Of a stretch of DNA of 20,870 bases, positions 6,456 through 14,219 are shown in pieces. The number at the start of each line of letters is the position of its first letter. The first letter of the stretch is position 1. Below the pieces are notes generated by a model, which worked only from the letters and a program-made list of their open reading frames with translations, had not been told where the DNA came from and ran no database searches. The translations under genes were made by a program, and so were the position numbers. Source of the DNA: a bacterium (lineage in GTDB: Archaea; Thermoproteota; Nitrososphaeria; Nitrososphaerales; CADDZS01); contig DAIDAB010000012.1 in NCBI GenBank assembly GCA_027310845.1, forward strand, positions 1 through 20,870, written 5' to 3'.

Positions 6456-7631
6456 TTACAAATCCATGCTCTCTAGAACAAGTTTTGCCGCGAGGGCTGA
6501 AGTTCCTGAAGCGTCCAGTTGTTCGTACTTGTGCGAAATTGCTCTTTCGATTGCTCTTTTGAGCTCCTCTTTGGACAGAGAACTATAATCGAGCACACCA
6601 AAACCGTACTGCCTCGCGAACCTGTCAGAGTTGTGTCTCTGTTCCCAGTGATTCGAAATTGGAATGCACACGCATGAAGTGCCTAGGGCTGCAACTTCGT
6701 TCAGCGTTGACGCCCCAGCCTGCGTTACAACACAATCTGCCGCCTTGAAGTATTTCAGTGAGTCCATTGTGAACGGAATAATTGAAAGGCTCTGCGATTC
6801 AGCAGCAAAGGAAGATGAGTCAAGTCGCGGTCCAAGGAGAACTGCGAGGTGCGCGTCAAGGCTTTCGGAAATCTCGTGCGCGTTGCGCGTCACAAATTGC
6901 ACCAAATGGCGTCCTGCTGATGTTCCTCCTATCGTGAAGACAACCAGTCTTTCACAATTGTTGGATGGGAAAAGCTCTTTCCTGAGGTCCTGTTTAGAGT
7001 GAACTGGGATGTCGTCGACTATGGGACCGATGATATGAAAATTCTTCTTAACCCAATTTCTCAAGGATGCGCTCCTTGGTAGTGCCTCTAAATCGTCGGC
7101 GAATATTCGGAGTCCTTGATTCATGAATGCCTTCTTGAGAGACCTGTTTGCATACGCCATGATAAGTAAGTTAATTGGGTTTCTTGATTTTGACTCTAAA
7201 CGCGCGTAATCAGTGATAACCGCTCTCCACTTCGGAAGTGCGGGCGAGTGATCCCAGATAAATGAGAAAAGAGTCTCGACGAATTCATCTTGTATCAGCG
7301 AGCGATATTCCTCAAGATGTGGTTTGATGAATCCATAGTTTTGTTTTCCCAGTTTAGCTGAAAATCTTGCGACCTTCGACATATCTTGTATTCTTCCTTC
7401 AAACGTCCCTGACTCCATCGCCGAGCTGACACTTTCAAGCTTCGATGAGATTTCGAGAACATGCTCTCCGCTCCCCCTGATAAATGACAAGACAGGTTCT
7501 GCGCATGCCCAGTCAATCTGGACACAGGGATTAAGAGATCTGATTTTCTTTGCAATCGCAATGCTCCTCCTTGCATGCCCGAGTCCCACTGAAGAAATTC
7601 CGTACAAAATCTTCAAGTGCTTGCTATCCAC
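6456..7631 (-). CDS. GT-B glycosyltransferase, family 28-like (MJ1255 type)
   Basis: The protein has two Rossmann-like halves of about 390 aa in total. The N-terminus has the glycine-rich GISSVGLGHARRS loop (11-23) seen in MurG-like and MJ1255/VC2487-type transferases. The C-terminal half has VVFTIGGTSAGRHL and the donor-site motif TQAGASTLNEVAALG (303-317), followed by CIPISNHWEQRHN, typical of UDP-sugar-binding GT28 members. There is no membrane span, so it is probably a peripheral cytosolic enzyme. Donor and acceptor cannot be told; surface glycan or glycolipid synthesis is the usual role of the fold. The start is GTG at 7631, 36 bases after the M24 peptidase stop, which makes an operon likely. 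Confidence 0.85.
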   Translation of the reverse strand: MDSKHLKILYGISSVGLGHARRSIAIAKKIRSLNPCVQIDWACAEPVLSFIRGSGEHVLEISSKLESVSSAMESGTFEGRIQDMSKVARFSAKLGKQNYGFIKPHLEEYRSLIQDEFVETLFSFIWDHSPALPKWRAVITDYARLESKSRNPINLLIMAYANRSLKKAFMNQGLRIFADDLEALPRSASLRNWVKKNFHIIGPIVDDIPVHSKQDLRKELFPSNNCERLVVFTIGGTSAGRHLVQFVTRNAHEISESLDAHLAVLLGPRLDSSSFAAESQSLSIIPFTMDSLKYFKAADCVVTQAGASTLNEVAALGTSCVCIPISNHWEQRHNSDRFARQYGFGVLDYSSLSKEELKRAIERAISHKYEQLDASGTSALAAKLVLESMDL

Positions 7632-7667
7632 TTGGCATTAGACGATCTGGTCGAGTAGAAATGTTGC

Positions 7668-8792
7668 TTAGGCCTCTATCAGTTCGCGAGTTGCAGATGT
7701 GAGAACCTTGGGCTTGTCTTTTGTGATCAGGATATCGTCTTCAATCCTTACTCCTCCGAGTGAAGGAACGTAGATCCCCGGTTCCACTGTGACCACCATC
7801 CCTGGTTGCAACTTCGATTTTACTGCGAGAGAAAGGGCTGGACCGTCATGGACCTCAAGGCCAAGGGAATGACCGGTTGAGTGAATGAACCTTCCTTTGT
7901 ATTCAGTCGAATCGATCAGACCCGCAACTTCGGAGTGAACATCGGCACCACTGTGATCAATGGTGCACATCTCTGTTCCGACTCGGAGGGCCTCTTTGAC
8001 TATTTCGTACATTTTTCTTTGGCCCTTGGATGCACGGCCATACACAAGAGTTCTAGTAATATCAGAACAATATCTCCGGTACTTTGTCCCATAATCCAGA
8101 AGAACGAACTGATCCTTCTTGAGCCTGGCCTCACCGGCCATGTAATGAGGAAGAGCGCTGTTATTCCCAAAAGCGACGATTGATGGAAACGAGACGCCCG
8201 AGCCTCCGCCGAGCTGCATCCGGTAGGCCATTTCTGCGGCTATTTGGCCCTCAGTCACCCCGTCTTTCAGAAGTTCAGGGACGCTCTTGTATATCTTGGA
8301 GGCGATTGAGCATGCTCTCTGTATCGCATCCAATTCATCTTGGTCCTTTATCGCGCGAGCATTTGCAACTGCACCTCCAATGTCCACAATCCTCACCCCT
8401 TTGAATAAAGCCTTAATCAAATTGAATGTGGAAAGAGAGAGTTCTGAGAAATTCATCCCTATTGTTTTGACATTTTTGCCAGCTCGTTCCTTGAGCTTCT
8501 GTTGATTTCCACTTGCCTCTCTGAAAGCAAAGACCTCAATTCCCTTTGAATCAGATCTCGCAATGGATTCTTCGAGTGGAGACGTAAACAAGGAAATCCC
8601 ATCATGCCTCTTTGCGAGCAGGAAAGAATTTTCAAACAACCCTGCTTGAAAGCCTGTTAGGTAGAAAAACGATGTATCTATGACAGAGGAGCCATTTGCA
8701 ATGATGATTGCGTCAGGTTTCCTTCTGATATCTTTGTTATTTTCGATCTGTTCAAATATTCTTGCGGCCCGTTTGCTTGGCAGTGCTTGCAA
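7668..8792 (-). CDS. M24 family metallopeptidase, Xaa-Pro dipeptidase/aminopeptidase type
   Basis: The protein has an N-terminal creatinase-like domain (about 1-145) and a C-terminal pita-bread metallopeptidase domain. All five dinuclear metal ligands are visible: Asp233 (LLDYGTKY), Asp244 (YCSDITRT), His308 (TGHSLGLEVHD), Glu337 (VEPGIY) and Glu351 (RIEDDILIT). His216 (ALPHYM) is also conserved. At 374 aa it has the normal length for prolidase/PepQ-like enzymes; it probably cleaves Xaa-Pro bonds in cytosolic peptides. The start is TTG at 8792; a stop codon lies three codons upstream in frame, so no longer form exists. An ATG at 8802 is in another frame. It is the first gene of the minus-strand operon with the glycosyltransferase and uracil-DNA glycosylase; no functional link among the three is evident. 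Confidence 0.92.
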   Translation of the reverse strand: MQALPSKRAARIFEQIENNKDIRRKPDAIIIANGSSVIDTSFFYLTGFQAGLFENSFLLAKRHDGISLFTSPLEESIARSDSKGIEVFAFREASGNQQKLKERAGKNVKTIGMNFSELSLSTFNLIKALFKGVRIVDIGGAVANARAIKDQDELDAIQRACSIASKIYKSVPELLKDGVTEGQIAAEMAYRMQLGGGSGVSFPSIVAFGNNSALPHYMAGEARLKKDQFVLLDYGTKYRRYCSDITRTLVYGRASKGQRKMYEIVKEALRVGTEMCTIDHSGADVHSEVAGLIDSTEYKGRFIHSTGHSLGLEVHDGPALSLAVKSKLQPGMVVTVEPGIYVPSLGGVRIEDDILITKDKPKVLTSATRELIEA

Positions 8793-8981
8793 TCTCTTTC
8801 ATTTTTTTCGATCTAAACTAAGCAAGAAAAGGCTTTTCATTGATCCAGGTACCTTCAAGGAAAATCAAGCCATGCCTTAGAGTATGTCCTACGCTCACGC
8901 CTATGGAAAGAGTCTTTGCAGGACTTCCTTTTACTACATAACGTCAATTCGTTGATTAATGAAGAAAATTTTATCTTGCTG

Positions 8982-9002
8982 GCGCAACCGGGTGCTTTTT
9001 TT
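8982..9002 (+). terminator. Possible terminator-like hairpin plus T-run
   Basis: A four-pair stem (GCGC with GTGC, one G-T pair) around a six-base loop is followed directly by seven Ts. No plus-strand gene ends nearby, so if real it would end an unrecognised short transcript or limit read-through into the acyl-CoA dehydrogenase gene. The weak stem makes chance likely. Confidence 0.2.
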
Positions 9003-9101
9003 ACGAATGAAGCTGTTTCAGGTTCTTTGGTTTGGAGAGCTTGTTTCAAGCTGTGAATTGATCAATGAGCTCCTCCTCTTTGTCTTGCTGATGCCAACGT
9101 T

Positions 9102-9111
9102 GAAATCTTAA
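9102..9111 (+). promoter_or_regulatory. Putative BRE/TATA element for acyl-CoA dehydrogenase
   Basis: The 10-mer GAAATCTTAA lies 50 bases upstream of the acyl-CoA dehydrogenase ATG. The identical 10-mer occurs 38 bases ahead of the thiolase operon start (17357-17366). Its make-up (purine/A-rich BRE part, then TTAA core) fits an archaeal promoter. Confidence 0.35.
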
Positions 9112-9160
9112 CAAGTGTAGGCTCGTCTCGCAGTGAAAGATTATTACCTGTGATTTCATC

Positions 9161-10399
9161 ATGGAGCATCTGAATATGCAACAGGAACACATCGCTGCAG
9201 AAAAACTCGCAACAATGAACTTTGATGTAAGCGACGAGCAAAAGATTGTTCTCTCAGTGGTTGACGAAGCTTGCAAGAAGATAAGGCCGATTGAGGACAA
9301 ATGCTACCTTGAACACAGATTCAATGACATGGTACTTCCGATTTTCAAAGAAGCTCACCTCCTCGGTCTTCCAATTTCACGAGATTATGGCGATGGGCAA
9401 GGAGCAGACTCGCTCACTTATGCCCTAGCCCTCGAGCGTGTGGGGAGAGAGGGCACCGGCGTCAGAACGTTTTTCTCAGGTCACACTTCTCTGGGTCAAT
9501 TAACACTCCAAAAGTGGGGAAATGAGGAACAGAAGGAAAGGTATCTCCCAAAGACTACTCGTGGAGAAATGATAATGGCGTTTGGACTCACCGAACCTAC
9601 TGCTGGATCTGATCCGGCGTCTCTCAAGACAAGCTTCGAAGAGAAAGGGAGCGACTTTTACCTCAATGGAAGTAAAGCGTGGATCTCAAACGGATCTATT
9701 GCAGACCTGATTATTGTGTTCGCATATCCCAAAGGAAAGAGTGAAGGAATGTCAGCGTTTCTGATTGAAAGGAATTCAGAGGGATTCAGTGCTGAAGCTA
9801 TCAAGAACAAGCTTGGACTCCCAACGAGTGACACTGGTTTGCTTTATTTCACGAACTGCAAAGTTCCAAGAGAGAATTGCCTCGGCCCTGTTGGTAAGGG
9901 ACTAAGCATCGCTTACTCTGCTCTCATGAGTGGAAGATTGTCTGTGGCCGCTGGATGTGTCGGCGTGGCACAAGATTGCCTAGATGAAGCCGTCAAGTAC
10001 TCGAAGGAAAGAATTCAACACAAAAAGAAGATAGGCAAACACCAGCTTGTCCAAAGAGAAATAGCAAAGATATCTGTAGAACTTGAAGCTGCAAGACTCT
10101 TGACCTACAGAGCTGCAATTGCGAAGACAGAGTCGGACAACGATCCGAAAAATGCCGAACTTAGAAACAAGGCGGATTGGATGATTGCCCAAGCAAAATA
10201 CTATGCTGCCAATGCCTCTTTTGATGCTGCGGACCGCGCGGTGCAGGTTTTCGGGGCCAATGGATTCTCTTTCGAAAATCGCCCCGCACGTCACCTAGTT
10301 GACACTCGTGTCTGCAGAATTTACGAGGGTACTGACCAAATATTGGAACAAAAGATGGCTGTCAAGCTCCTCGGCTCCGAGTACGAAGCATACTCTTGA
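9161..10399 (+). CDS. Acyl-CoA dehydrogenase (ETF-linked)
   Basis: This FAD enzyme introduces the 2,3-double bond into an acyl-CoA and hands electrons to ETF. Family features in order: N-terminal helical domain to about 130, MAFGLTEPTAGSDP (flavin/substrate signature), KAWISNGSIAD, the middle beta domain, the SGRLSVAAGCVGVAQ helix, and VQVFGANGFS. RIYEGTDQI near the end holds the catalytic Glu389 in the short/medium-chain position. Its 412 aa include about 18 residues before MNFDVSDEQ, where family members usually begin, so ATG at 9215 is an alternative start. Chain length cannot be read from the sequence; a C4 substrate would fit the upstream mutase. ETF genes follow 92 bases downstream, which supports a functional unit. 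Confidence 0.93.
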   Translation: MEHLNMQQEHIAAEKLATMNFDVSDEQKIVLSVVDEACKKIRPIEDKCYLEHRFNDMVLPIFKEAHLLGLPISRDYGDGQGADSLTYALALERVGREGTGVRTFFSGHTSLGQLTLQKWGNEEQKERYLPKTTRGEMIMAFGLTEPTAGSDPASLKTSFEEKGSDFYLNGSKAWISNGSIADLIIVFAYPKGKSEGMSAFLIERNSEGFSAEAIKNKLGLPTSDTGLLYFTNCKVPRENCLGPVGKGLSIAYSALMSGRLSVAAGCVGVAQDCLDEAVKYSKERIQHKKKIGKHQLVQREIAKISVELEAARLLTYRAAIAKTESDNDPKNAELRNKADWMIAQAKYYAANASFDAADRAVQVFGANGFSFENRPARHLVDTRVCRIYEGTDQILEQKMAVKLLGSEYEAYS

Positions 10400-10475
10400 C
10401 CCCTCAAATCTGAATGACGACAACTCTCCGTAAACGAAAAATACGCACTGAGAAAGCTAGTTTCTAGATTTCCTC

Positions 10476-10483
10476 GAAAGGTG
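10476..10483 (+). promoter_or_regulatory. Ribosome-binding site of etfB
   Basis: GAAAGGTG sits eight bases before a TTG codon at 10492. It supports TTG as the start: there is no ATG in frame near the expected N-terminus, and the resulting MVEILVCFKHVID is a typical ETF beta beginning. Confidence 0.5.
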
Positions 10484-10491
10484 CTGGTTTC

Positions 10492-11283
10492 TTGGTAGAG
10501 ATACTCGTGTGCTTCAAACATGTTATAGATGAAACGGAACTCAAGATAGATAGAGGGAACAACAAGATCAACTTCGAAGGTGCCAAGACCAAGATCAGCG
10601 ATGATGACAAGAACGCTATCGAGGAGGCCATCAGAATCAAGGAGAAGAATGGCGGATCTGTGACTGCGTTATGCGTTGGCTCCGCCGATGCCAAGAAGAG
10701 CATGAAAGAAGCTCTTGCGATGGGATGCGACAGAGGGCGATTGCTCGTCGATCCGGCATTTCAAGATAGCGACGCTATCACGACTGCCAGCATTATATCT
10801 CAGGCGATCAAGAAGAAAATCCCAAAGTTCGATCTAGTCATCACAGCTACTGGGAGCACGGATGCACTTACTGGAATCGTGGGCCCTTCGCTAGGGGAAT
10901 CCTTGGGCATTCCTCAGATCACTTTTGCTTCGAAGATAGCAGTTTCAGCAAACAAGGTGACCGTGGACAGATCGGTCGAAGAAGGTCTTGAAACTGTGGA
11001 GTGCGAATTTCCAGTTCTAATCACGGTCTCAAGAGAAATCAATCAACCAAGATTCCCAACGCTGATTCAGATTATGAGTGCCGGAAAGAAAGAGCTTCTA
11101 GAATGGAATGCTCAAGCTCTAGAGATAGATCCCTTGACTGTTGGAAAGCAGGGCTCAAAGATTGAGACGAATGCCCTCAATGTGCCGAAATCTGCTCGGA
11201 AGAGGATCATTTTTGAAGGCAAGCCTGAAGATGCTGCGAAGCAACTTGCCGAAGCGATGTTTAAGGAAGGATTGGTCAAGTAG
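10492..11283 (+). CDS. etfB: Electron transfer flavoprotein, beta subunit
   Basis: ETF beta pairs with ETF alpha to carry electrons from acyl-CoA dehydrogenases. The N-terminus ILVCFKHVIDETELKID is typical and is followed by SDDDKNAIEEAIRIKEK, VTALCVGSADAKKSMKEALAMGCDRG, and an ATGSTDALTGIVGPSLGESL segment that corresponds to the nucleotide-binding loop. VDRSVEEGLETVE and PRFPTLIQIMSAGKKEL (ETF beta signature region) follow. At 263 aa it has the usual length. The start is TTG. Whether it belongs to the plain or the electron-bifurcating ETF class cannot be settled by eye. It is followed after 19 bases by etfA, with dehydrogenase upstream and membrane Fe-S oxidoreductase downstream, which points to respiratory fatty/branched acid oxidation. 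Confidence 0.95.
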   Translation: MVEILVCFKHVIDETELKIDRGNNKINFEGAKTKISDDDKNAIEEAIRIKEKNGGSVTALCVGSADAKKSMKEALAMGCDRGRLLVDPAFQDSDAITTASIISQAIKKKIPKFDLVITATGSTDALTGIVGPSLGESLGIPQITFASKIAVSANKVTVDRSVEEGLETVECEFPVLITVSREINQPRFPTLIQIMSAGKKELLEWNAQALEIDPLTVGKQGSKIETNALNVPKSARKRIIFEGKPEDAAKQLAEAMFKEGLVK

Positions 11284-11287
11284 AAAA

Positions 11288-11295
11288 GGAGAGGT
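11288..11295 (+). promoter_or_regulatory. Ribosome-binding site deciding the etfA start
   Basis: GGAGAGGT lies seven bases before the TTG at 11303. The reading frame is open much further upstream inside etfB, but this strong Shine-Dalgarno motif, just after the etfB stop, fixes the start at 11303. Confidence 0.7.
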
Positions 11296-11302
11296 AGGCC
11301 AA

Positions 11303-12262
11303 TTGTCTCAGCAGCAAGGAATTCTAGTATATTCAGATCTGCCCGAAGTTACACTCGAGCTCATTACACTTGGCCAGAAGTTGAGAGCTGGCAACCTCTC
11401 GGTTGCCGTTATCGGGTCAGGAGATCTTCAGGATCAGATTTCAAAGCTTTCTGTCGATGGAGTGACCAACATCTACAAGGTCTCAAATGATTCTCTGAGT
11501 GGCTTCATTGGCAAGCCTATGGTTGACGCTCTCGAAGCAGTCTGCTCCGAGGCCAAGCCAAATGTCATCATAGTGGGAGCCACAAGACGAGGAAGGGAAA
11601 TTGCTCCGAGGCTTGCAACCAGATTGAAGATAGGATGCATAACCGACGCATTAAACCTTGAGATGGCTAATGGCAAAGTGAGCGCAGAACGGCTAGTGTG
11701 GGGAGGGAATGCGCTCGCGTCTGTTACCTCCAAGGGAGCGACTGTTGTCACAATACCATTGCACTCAAATCAAAAGGCAACTGGAAGTGCACAGCCCAAC
11801 GTAGTTGAAGTCAGCGCCAATCTGAATCCCTCCAAGGTCAAGCTCCTCGGGAAAAAAGAACGCCCACAGGGGCAGGTGAGCATCAAGGACGCTGAGATTG
11901 TCGTCTCGGCTGGCAGGGGGTTCAAGAAGAAGGAAGATCTATCATTGCTTGATGGCCTTGTATCAACATTGCATGCGGTCATGGGCGCTTCTCGACCCCT
12001 TACTTCTGATCTTGGCTGGGTGCCCGAGGAGAGGCAGGTTGGACTTTCTGGAACAACCGTGAAACCCAAGCTCTACATTGCTGTCGGAATTTCTGGACAG
12101 ATTCAACATTTGACAGGAATGCGTGATTCCAAGGTCGTTGTTGCGATCAATAATGACAAAAATGCACCGATCTTCCAAGAATGCGATTATGGTGTCGTTG
12201 GAGATCTCTATGCTGCCGTCCCAACACTTGAGAAAGCACTCAAGTCGCAATTGGGTTCCTAG
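11303..12262 (+). CDS. etfA: Electron transfer flavoprotein, alpha subunit
   Basis: ETF alpha binds the FAD that receives electrons from acyl-CoA dehydrogenases. The N-terminal domain (GILVYSDLPE to GATRRGREIAPRLATRL) is the ETF fold. The C-terminal FAD domain is complete, with AEIVVSAGRGFKKKEDL, VMGASRPLTSDLGWVPEERQVG, TVKPKLYIAVGISGQIQHL, and SKVVVAINNDKNAPIFQECDYGVVGDL (kept here as separate blocks). With the TTG start at 11303 it has 319 aa, normal for the family. The open frame upstream (from 11141) overlaps etfB and is not part of the protein. The N-terminus lacks any ferredoxin domain, so electrons probably go straight to the membrane Fe-S protein encoded next. Confidence 0.95.
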   Translation: MSQQQGILVYSDLPEVTLELITLGQKLRAGNLSVAVIGSGDLQDQISKLSVDGVTNIYKVSNDSLSGFIGKPMVDALEAVCSEAKPNVIIVGATRRGREIAPRLATRLKIGCITDALNLEMANGKVSAERLVWGGNALASVTSKGATVVTIPLHSNQKATGSAQPNVVEVSANLNPSKVKLLGKKERPQGQVSIKDAEIVVSAGRGFKKKEDLSLLDGLVSTLHAVMGASRPLTSDLGWVPEERQVGLSGTTVKPKLYIAVGISGQIQHLTGMRDSKVVVAINNDKNAPIFQECDYGVVGDLYAAVPTLEKALKSQLGS

Positions 12263-12358
12263 CTTATCGTTGAGCTCTTGTCCGACGCTCTCAAGACCTC
12301 TTTTGCACATCTTGATATTTTGAAGCTGGAACACAGATACAGCGATTCAAGACAAGCG

Positions 12359-12364
12359 TTTAAA
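12359..12364 (+). promoter_or_regulatory. TATA box for the membrane Fe-S oxidoreductase
   Basis: TTTAAA is centred 28 bases before the ATG at 12390. At that distance transcription would begin at or within a few bases of the start codon, which fits a leaderless mRNA. No Shine-Dalgarno motif precedes this ATG. The gene can therefore be transcribed apart from etfBA. Confidence 0.55.
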
Positions 12365-12389
12365 GGATGAAAACAAATAGAAAAACGAG

Positions 12390-14210
12390 ATGGATTTAGC
12401 AACCGCGGCCCCTCTCATAGTTTATGCCGTTTCAATAGCAAGCGTTGTCGGGATCTTCTACGCAGTCTTCTCTTCCTCAAAGAAGACTGGCACAAGTCTC
12501 GCCCCCAACCGATTCCTACTTTTGACCAGAGACGAATTGAATCGTCTGCGAACTGGAGAACCTGTCTTTCTGATGCATCTTTCGATCGCTCTCGGAGTTG
12601 GACTTTCCATTGTCATGGTCATTCTTGACCCACTTTGGAAATTTGTGCCCCTCCTTAGAATTGTTTTGCTCGTGGTGTCTTTGCCACTTGTGGCAGGACT
12701 CTTTGCTGCATTTGTTTGGAGAATACAACGGTATCAGCAAAGCAAACAAGTAGAGAAGGAATTGCTACATATGAACTCTCCTTTCTCTCGCGCATCAACG
12801 ATCTTGCAGCTCATTCTCATAATTGCGATCTTGTTCACAACAACAGAGCTGATTCTCGGATGGTTTCGGAACCTAGCGATCGTGGATGCTGGATTAAGCA
12901 TCATCAGAAACTCGCTTGTCGTTGTATACTACAGTAAACCAACTGTGAATCTCTTGCAGAATTTTGATAGGCCGCCTACCTTAGTGAGGACTCCTTTCAA
13001 GCTAAGTGATGTTCTGGAAGGGAAGATCGACGCCTCTGAGATCAAGATTGGAGTGAACACAATCTCAGAATTTGAACCATACGAGAAGCTGTCTTACGAT
13101 TCTTGCGTGGAAATCGGTGCCTGCGAGTCAGCGTGCCCTGCAACCGCAGCGGGCCGACCGCTCTCCCCGAGAGTCCTGGTCAGAGAGGTTAGTCTGCTTG
13201 CAGGCAAGGATGGTCAAAATGCCGATCCATTAAGCTCGGTAAACGAAAATGAGCTTTGGTCTTGCACATCTTGCGGTGCATGTGTTGCAAGTTGTCCTGT
13301 TTCCGTCAAACATTTGGATATCATATACGATCTCAGGCGAAGCCTAGTGAATAACGGCAAGCTGGACAAGGACAAGTCTTCCCTGCTTCAAAACCTCATG
13401 CAGAACCAGAATCCGTACGGCTCAAATTCGAGCTCAAGAGCTGATTGGGCAAGAGATCAGGGCATTGATACATTTTCAGCAAATCCCAAAGCTGAATACC
13501 TTTACTGGGTCGGGTGCGTCTCTTCTTTTGACCAGAGGGCACAGAAAATTGCAAAATCTCTGGCCAAGATTCTGAAAAATGCTGACGTTTCCTTTGCAAT
13601 ACTTGGAAGTGAAGAACTATGCAACGGTGATCCTGCAAGACGACTGGGCGAAGAAGGCAGGTATCAAGAATTAGCCTACCAAAACATTGAGAAGATGAAT
13701 TCGTATGGAATCAAGAAGATAATCACAGCATGCCCTCATTGTTTCAACACAATCAAGAACGAATATCCAACTTTCGGCGGTAATTACGAAGTCGTATATC
13801 ACACGCAGCTCATTTCTGACTTGATCAAAAGTGGGAAGATCAAGCTCCCTTCCGACAAGGTAAAAGACATCTCTGTGACTTTGCACGACGCCTGCTATGC
13901 TGCCAGGTACAATAACATCTTCGATGAGCCTCGAAATGTCCTAAAGGAGGCAGGTGCAGAAATGTATGAGATGCATCGTTCAAAGGAGAAGACATTCTGC
14001 TGCGGAGCTGGAGGCTCAAACTACTGGTACAAAGTGCCCCAACAACGAACGATTTCTGGGATTAGAACAGAGGAAGCCTCGCAAACAGGTGCAAGCACAA
14101 TCGCAACAGAGTGCCCCTTCTGCCTCTCTATGTTTGAAGATTCTACCAAGGTGTCTAACACAAAGATGGAAGTCAGAGACATTGCCGAGATAGTTGCGGA
14201 AGAAATTTGA
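12390..14210 (+). CDS. Membrane-bound Fe-S oxidoreductase (CCG-domain, HdrD/EMO-like), probable ETF:quinone oxidoreductase
   Basis: This 606-aa protein joins an N-terminal membrane domain to two iron-sulfur motifs and two cysteine-rich CCG domains, the layout of the ETF:(methyl)menaquinone oxidoreductase EMO. Hydrophobic segments lie at about 8-28, 59-79, 86-110 and 137-158. The first Fe-S motif is C239-x5-C245-x3-C249P with Ile242 where the second Cys should be. The second is complete (C292, C295, C298, C302). CCG domain 1 has C376, C411 (ELCNGDPARRLG, one Cys only), C448 and C451. CCG domain 2 is canonical (C502, C537-C538-GAGG, C575, C578). The membrane part has only His63 and His127, fewer than NarI-type dihaem b domains need. 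Position right after etfBA supports ETF oxidation and quinone reduction. A heterodisulfide-reductase-like role is the alternative. Confidence 0.88.
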   Translation: MDLATAAPLIVYAVSIASVVGIFYAVFSSSKKTGTSLAPNRFLLLTRDELNRLRTGEPVFLMHLSIALGVGLSIVMVILDPLWKFVPLLRIVLLVVSLPLVAGLFAAFVWRIQRYQQSKQVEKELLHMNSPFSRASTILQLILIIAILFTTTELILGWFRNLAIVDAGLSIIRNSLVVVYYSKPTVNLLQNFDRPPTLVRTPFKLSDVLEGKIDASEIKIGVNTISEFEPYEKLSYDSCVEIGACESACPATAAGRPLSPRVLVREVSLLAGKDGQNADPLSSVNENELWSCTSCGACVASCPVSVKHLDIIYDLRRSLVNNGKLDKDKSSLLQNLMQNQNPYGSNSSSRADWARDQGIDTFSANPKAEYLYWVGCVSSFDQRAQKIAKSLAKILKNADVSFAILGSEELCNGDPARRLGEEGRYQELAYQNIEKMNSYGIKKIITACPHCFNTIKNEYPTFGGNYEVVYHTQLISDLIKSGKIKLPSDKVKDISVTLHDACYAARYNNIFDEPRNVLKEAGAEMYEMHRSKEKTFCCGAGGSNYWYKVPQQRTISGIRTEEASQTGASTIATECPFCLSMFEDSTKVSNTKMEVRDIAEIVAEEI

Positions 14211-14219
14211 TTCAGTCTG

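Larger units (their letters stand above)
8793..9160. other. Intergenic region between divergent genes (368 bp)
   Basis: This stretch separates the minus-strand M24 operon from the plus-strand acyl-CoA dehydrogenase and must hold both promoters. Short frames occur on both strands (for example 8959-9111 plus, 50 codons; 8855-9049 minus), but their Leu/Trp/Cys-rich or Arg/Lys/Ser-rich make-up and lack of ribosome-binding sites argue against coding. A small hairpin followed by seven Ts (8982-9002) and a TATA-like motif (9102-9111) are the only structures I can name. Confidence 0.5.

Noticed and set aside
8959..9111. 50-codon plus-strand frame ahead of acyl-CoA dehydrogenase
   Set aside because: No ribosome site, Leu/Trp-rich composition, and it runs over the T-tract and the promoter element.
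11141..11302. Upstream 54 codons of the etfA reading frame
   Set aside because: They lie inside etfB, read as Arg/Leu-rich shadow sequence, and a strong ribosome site directs the start to 11303.
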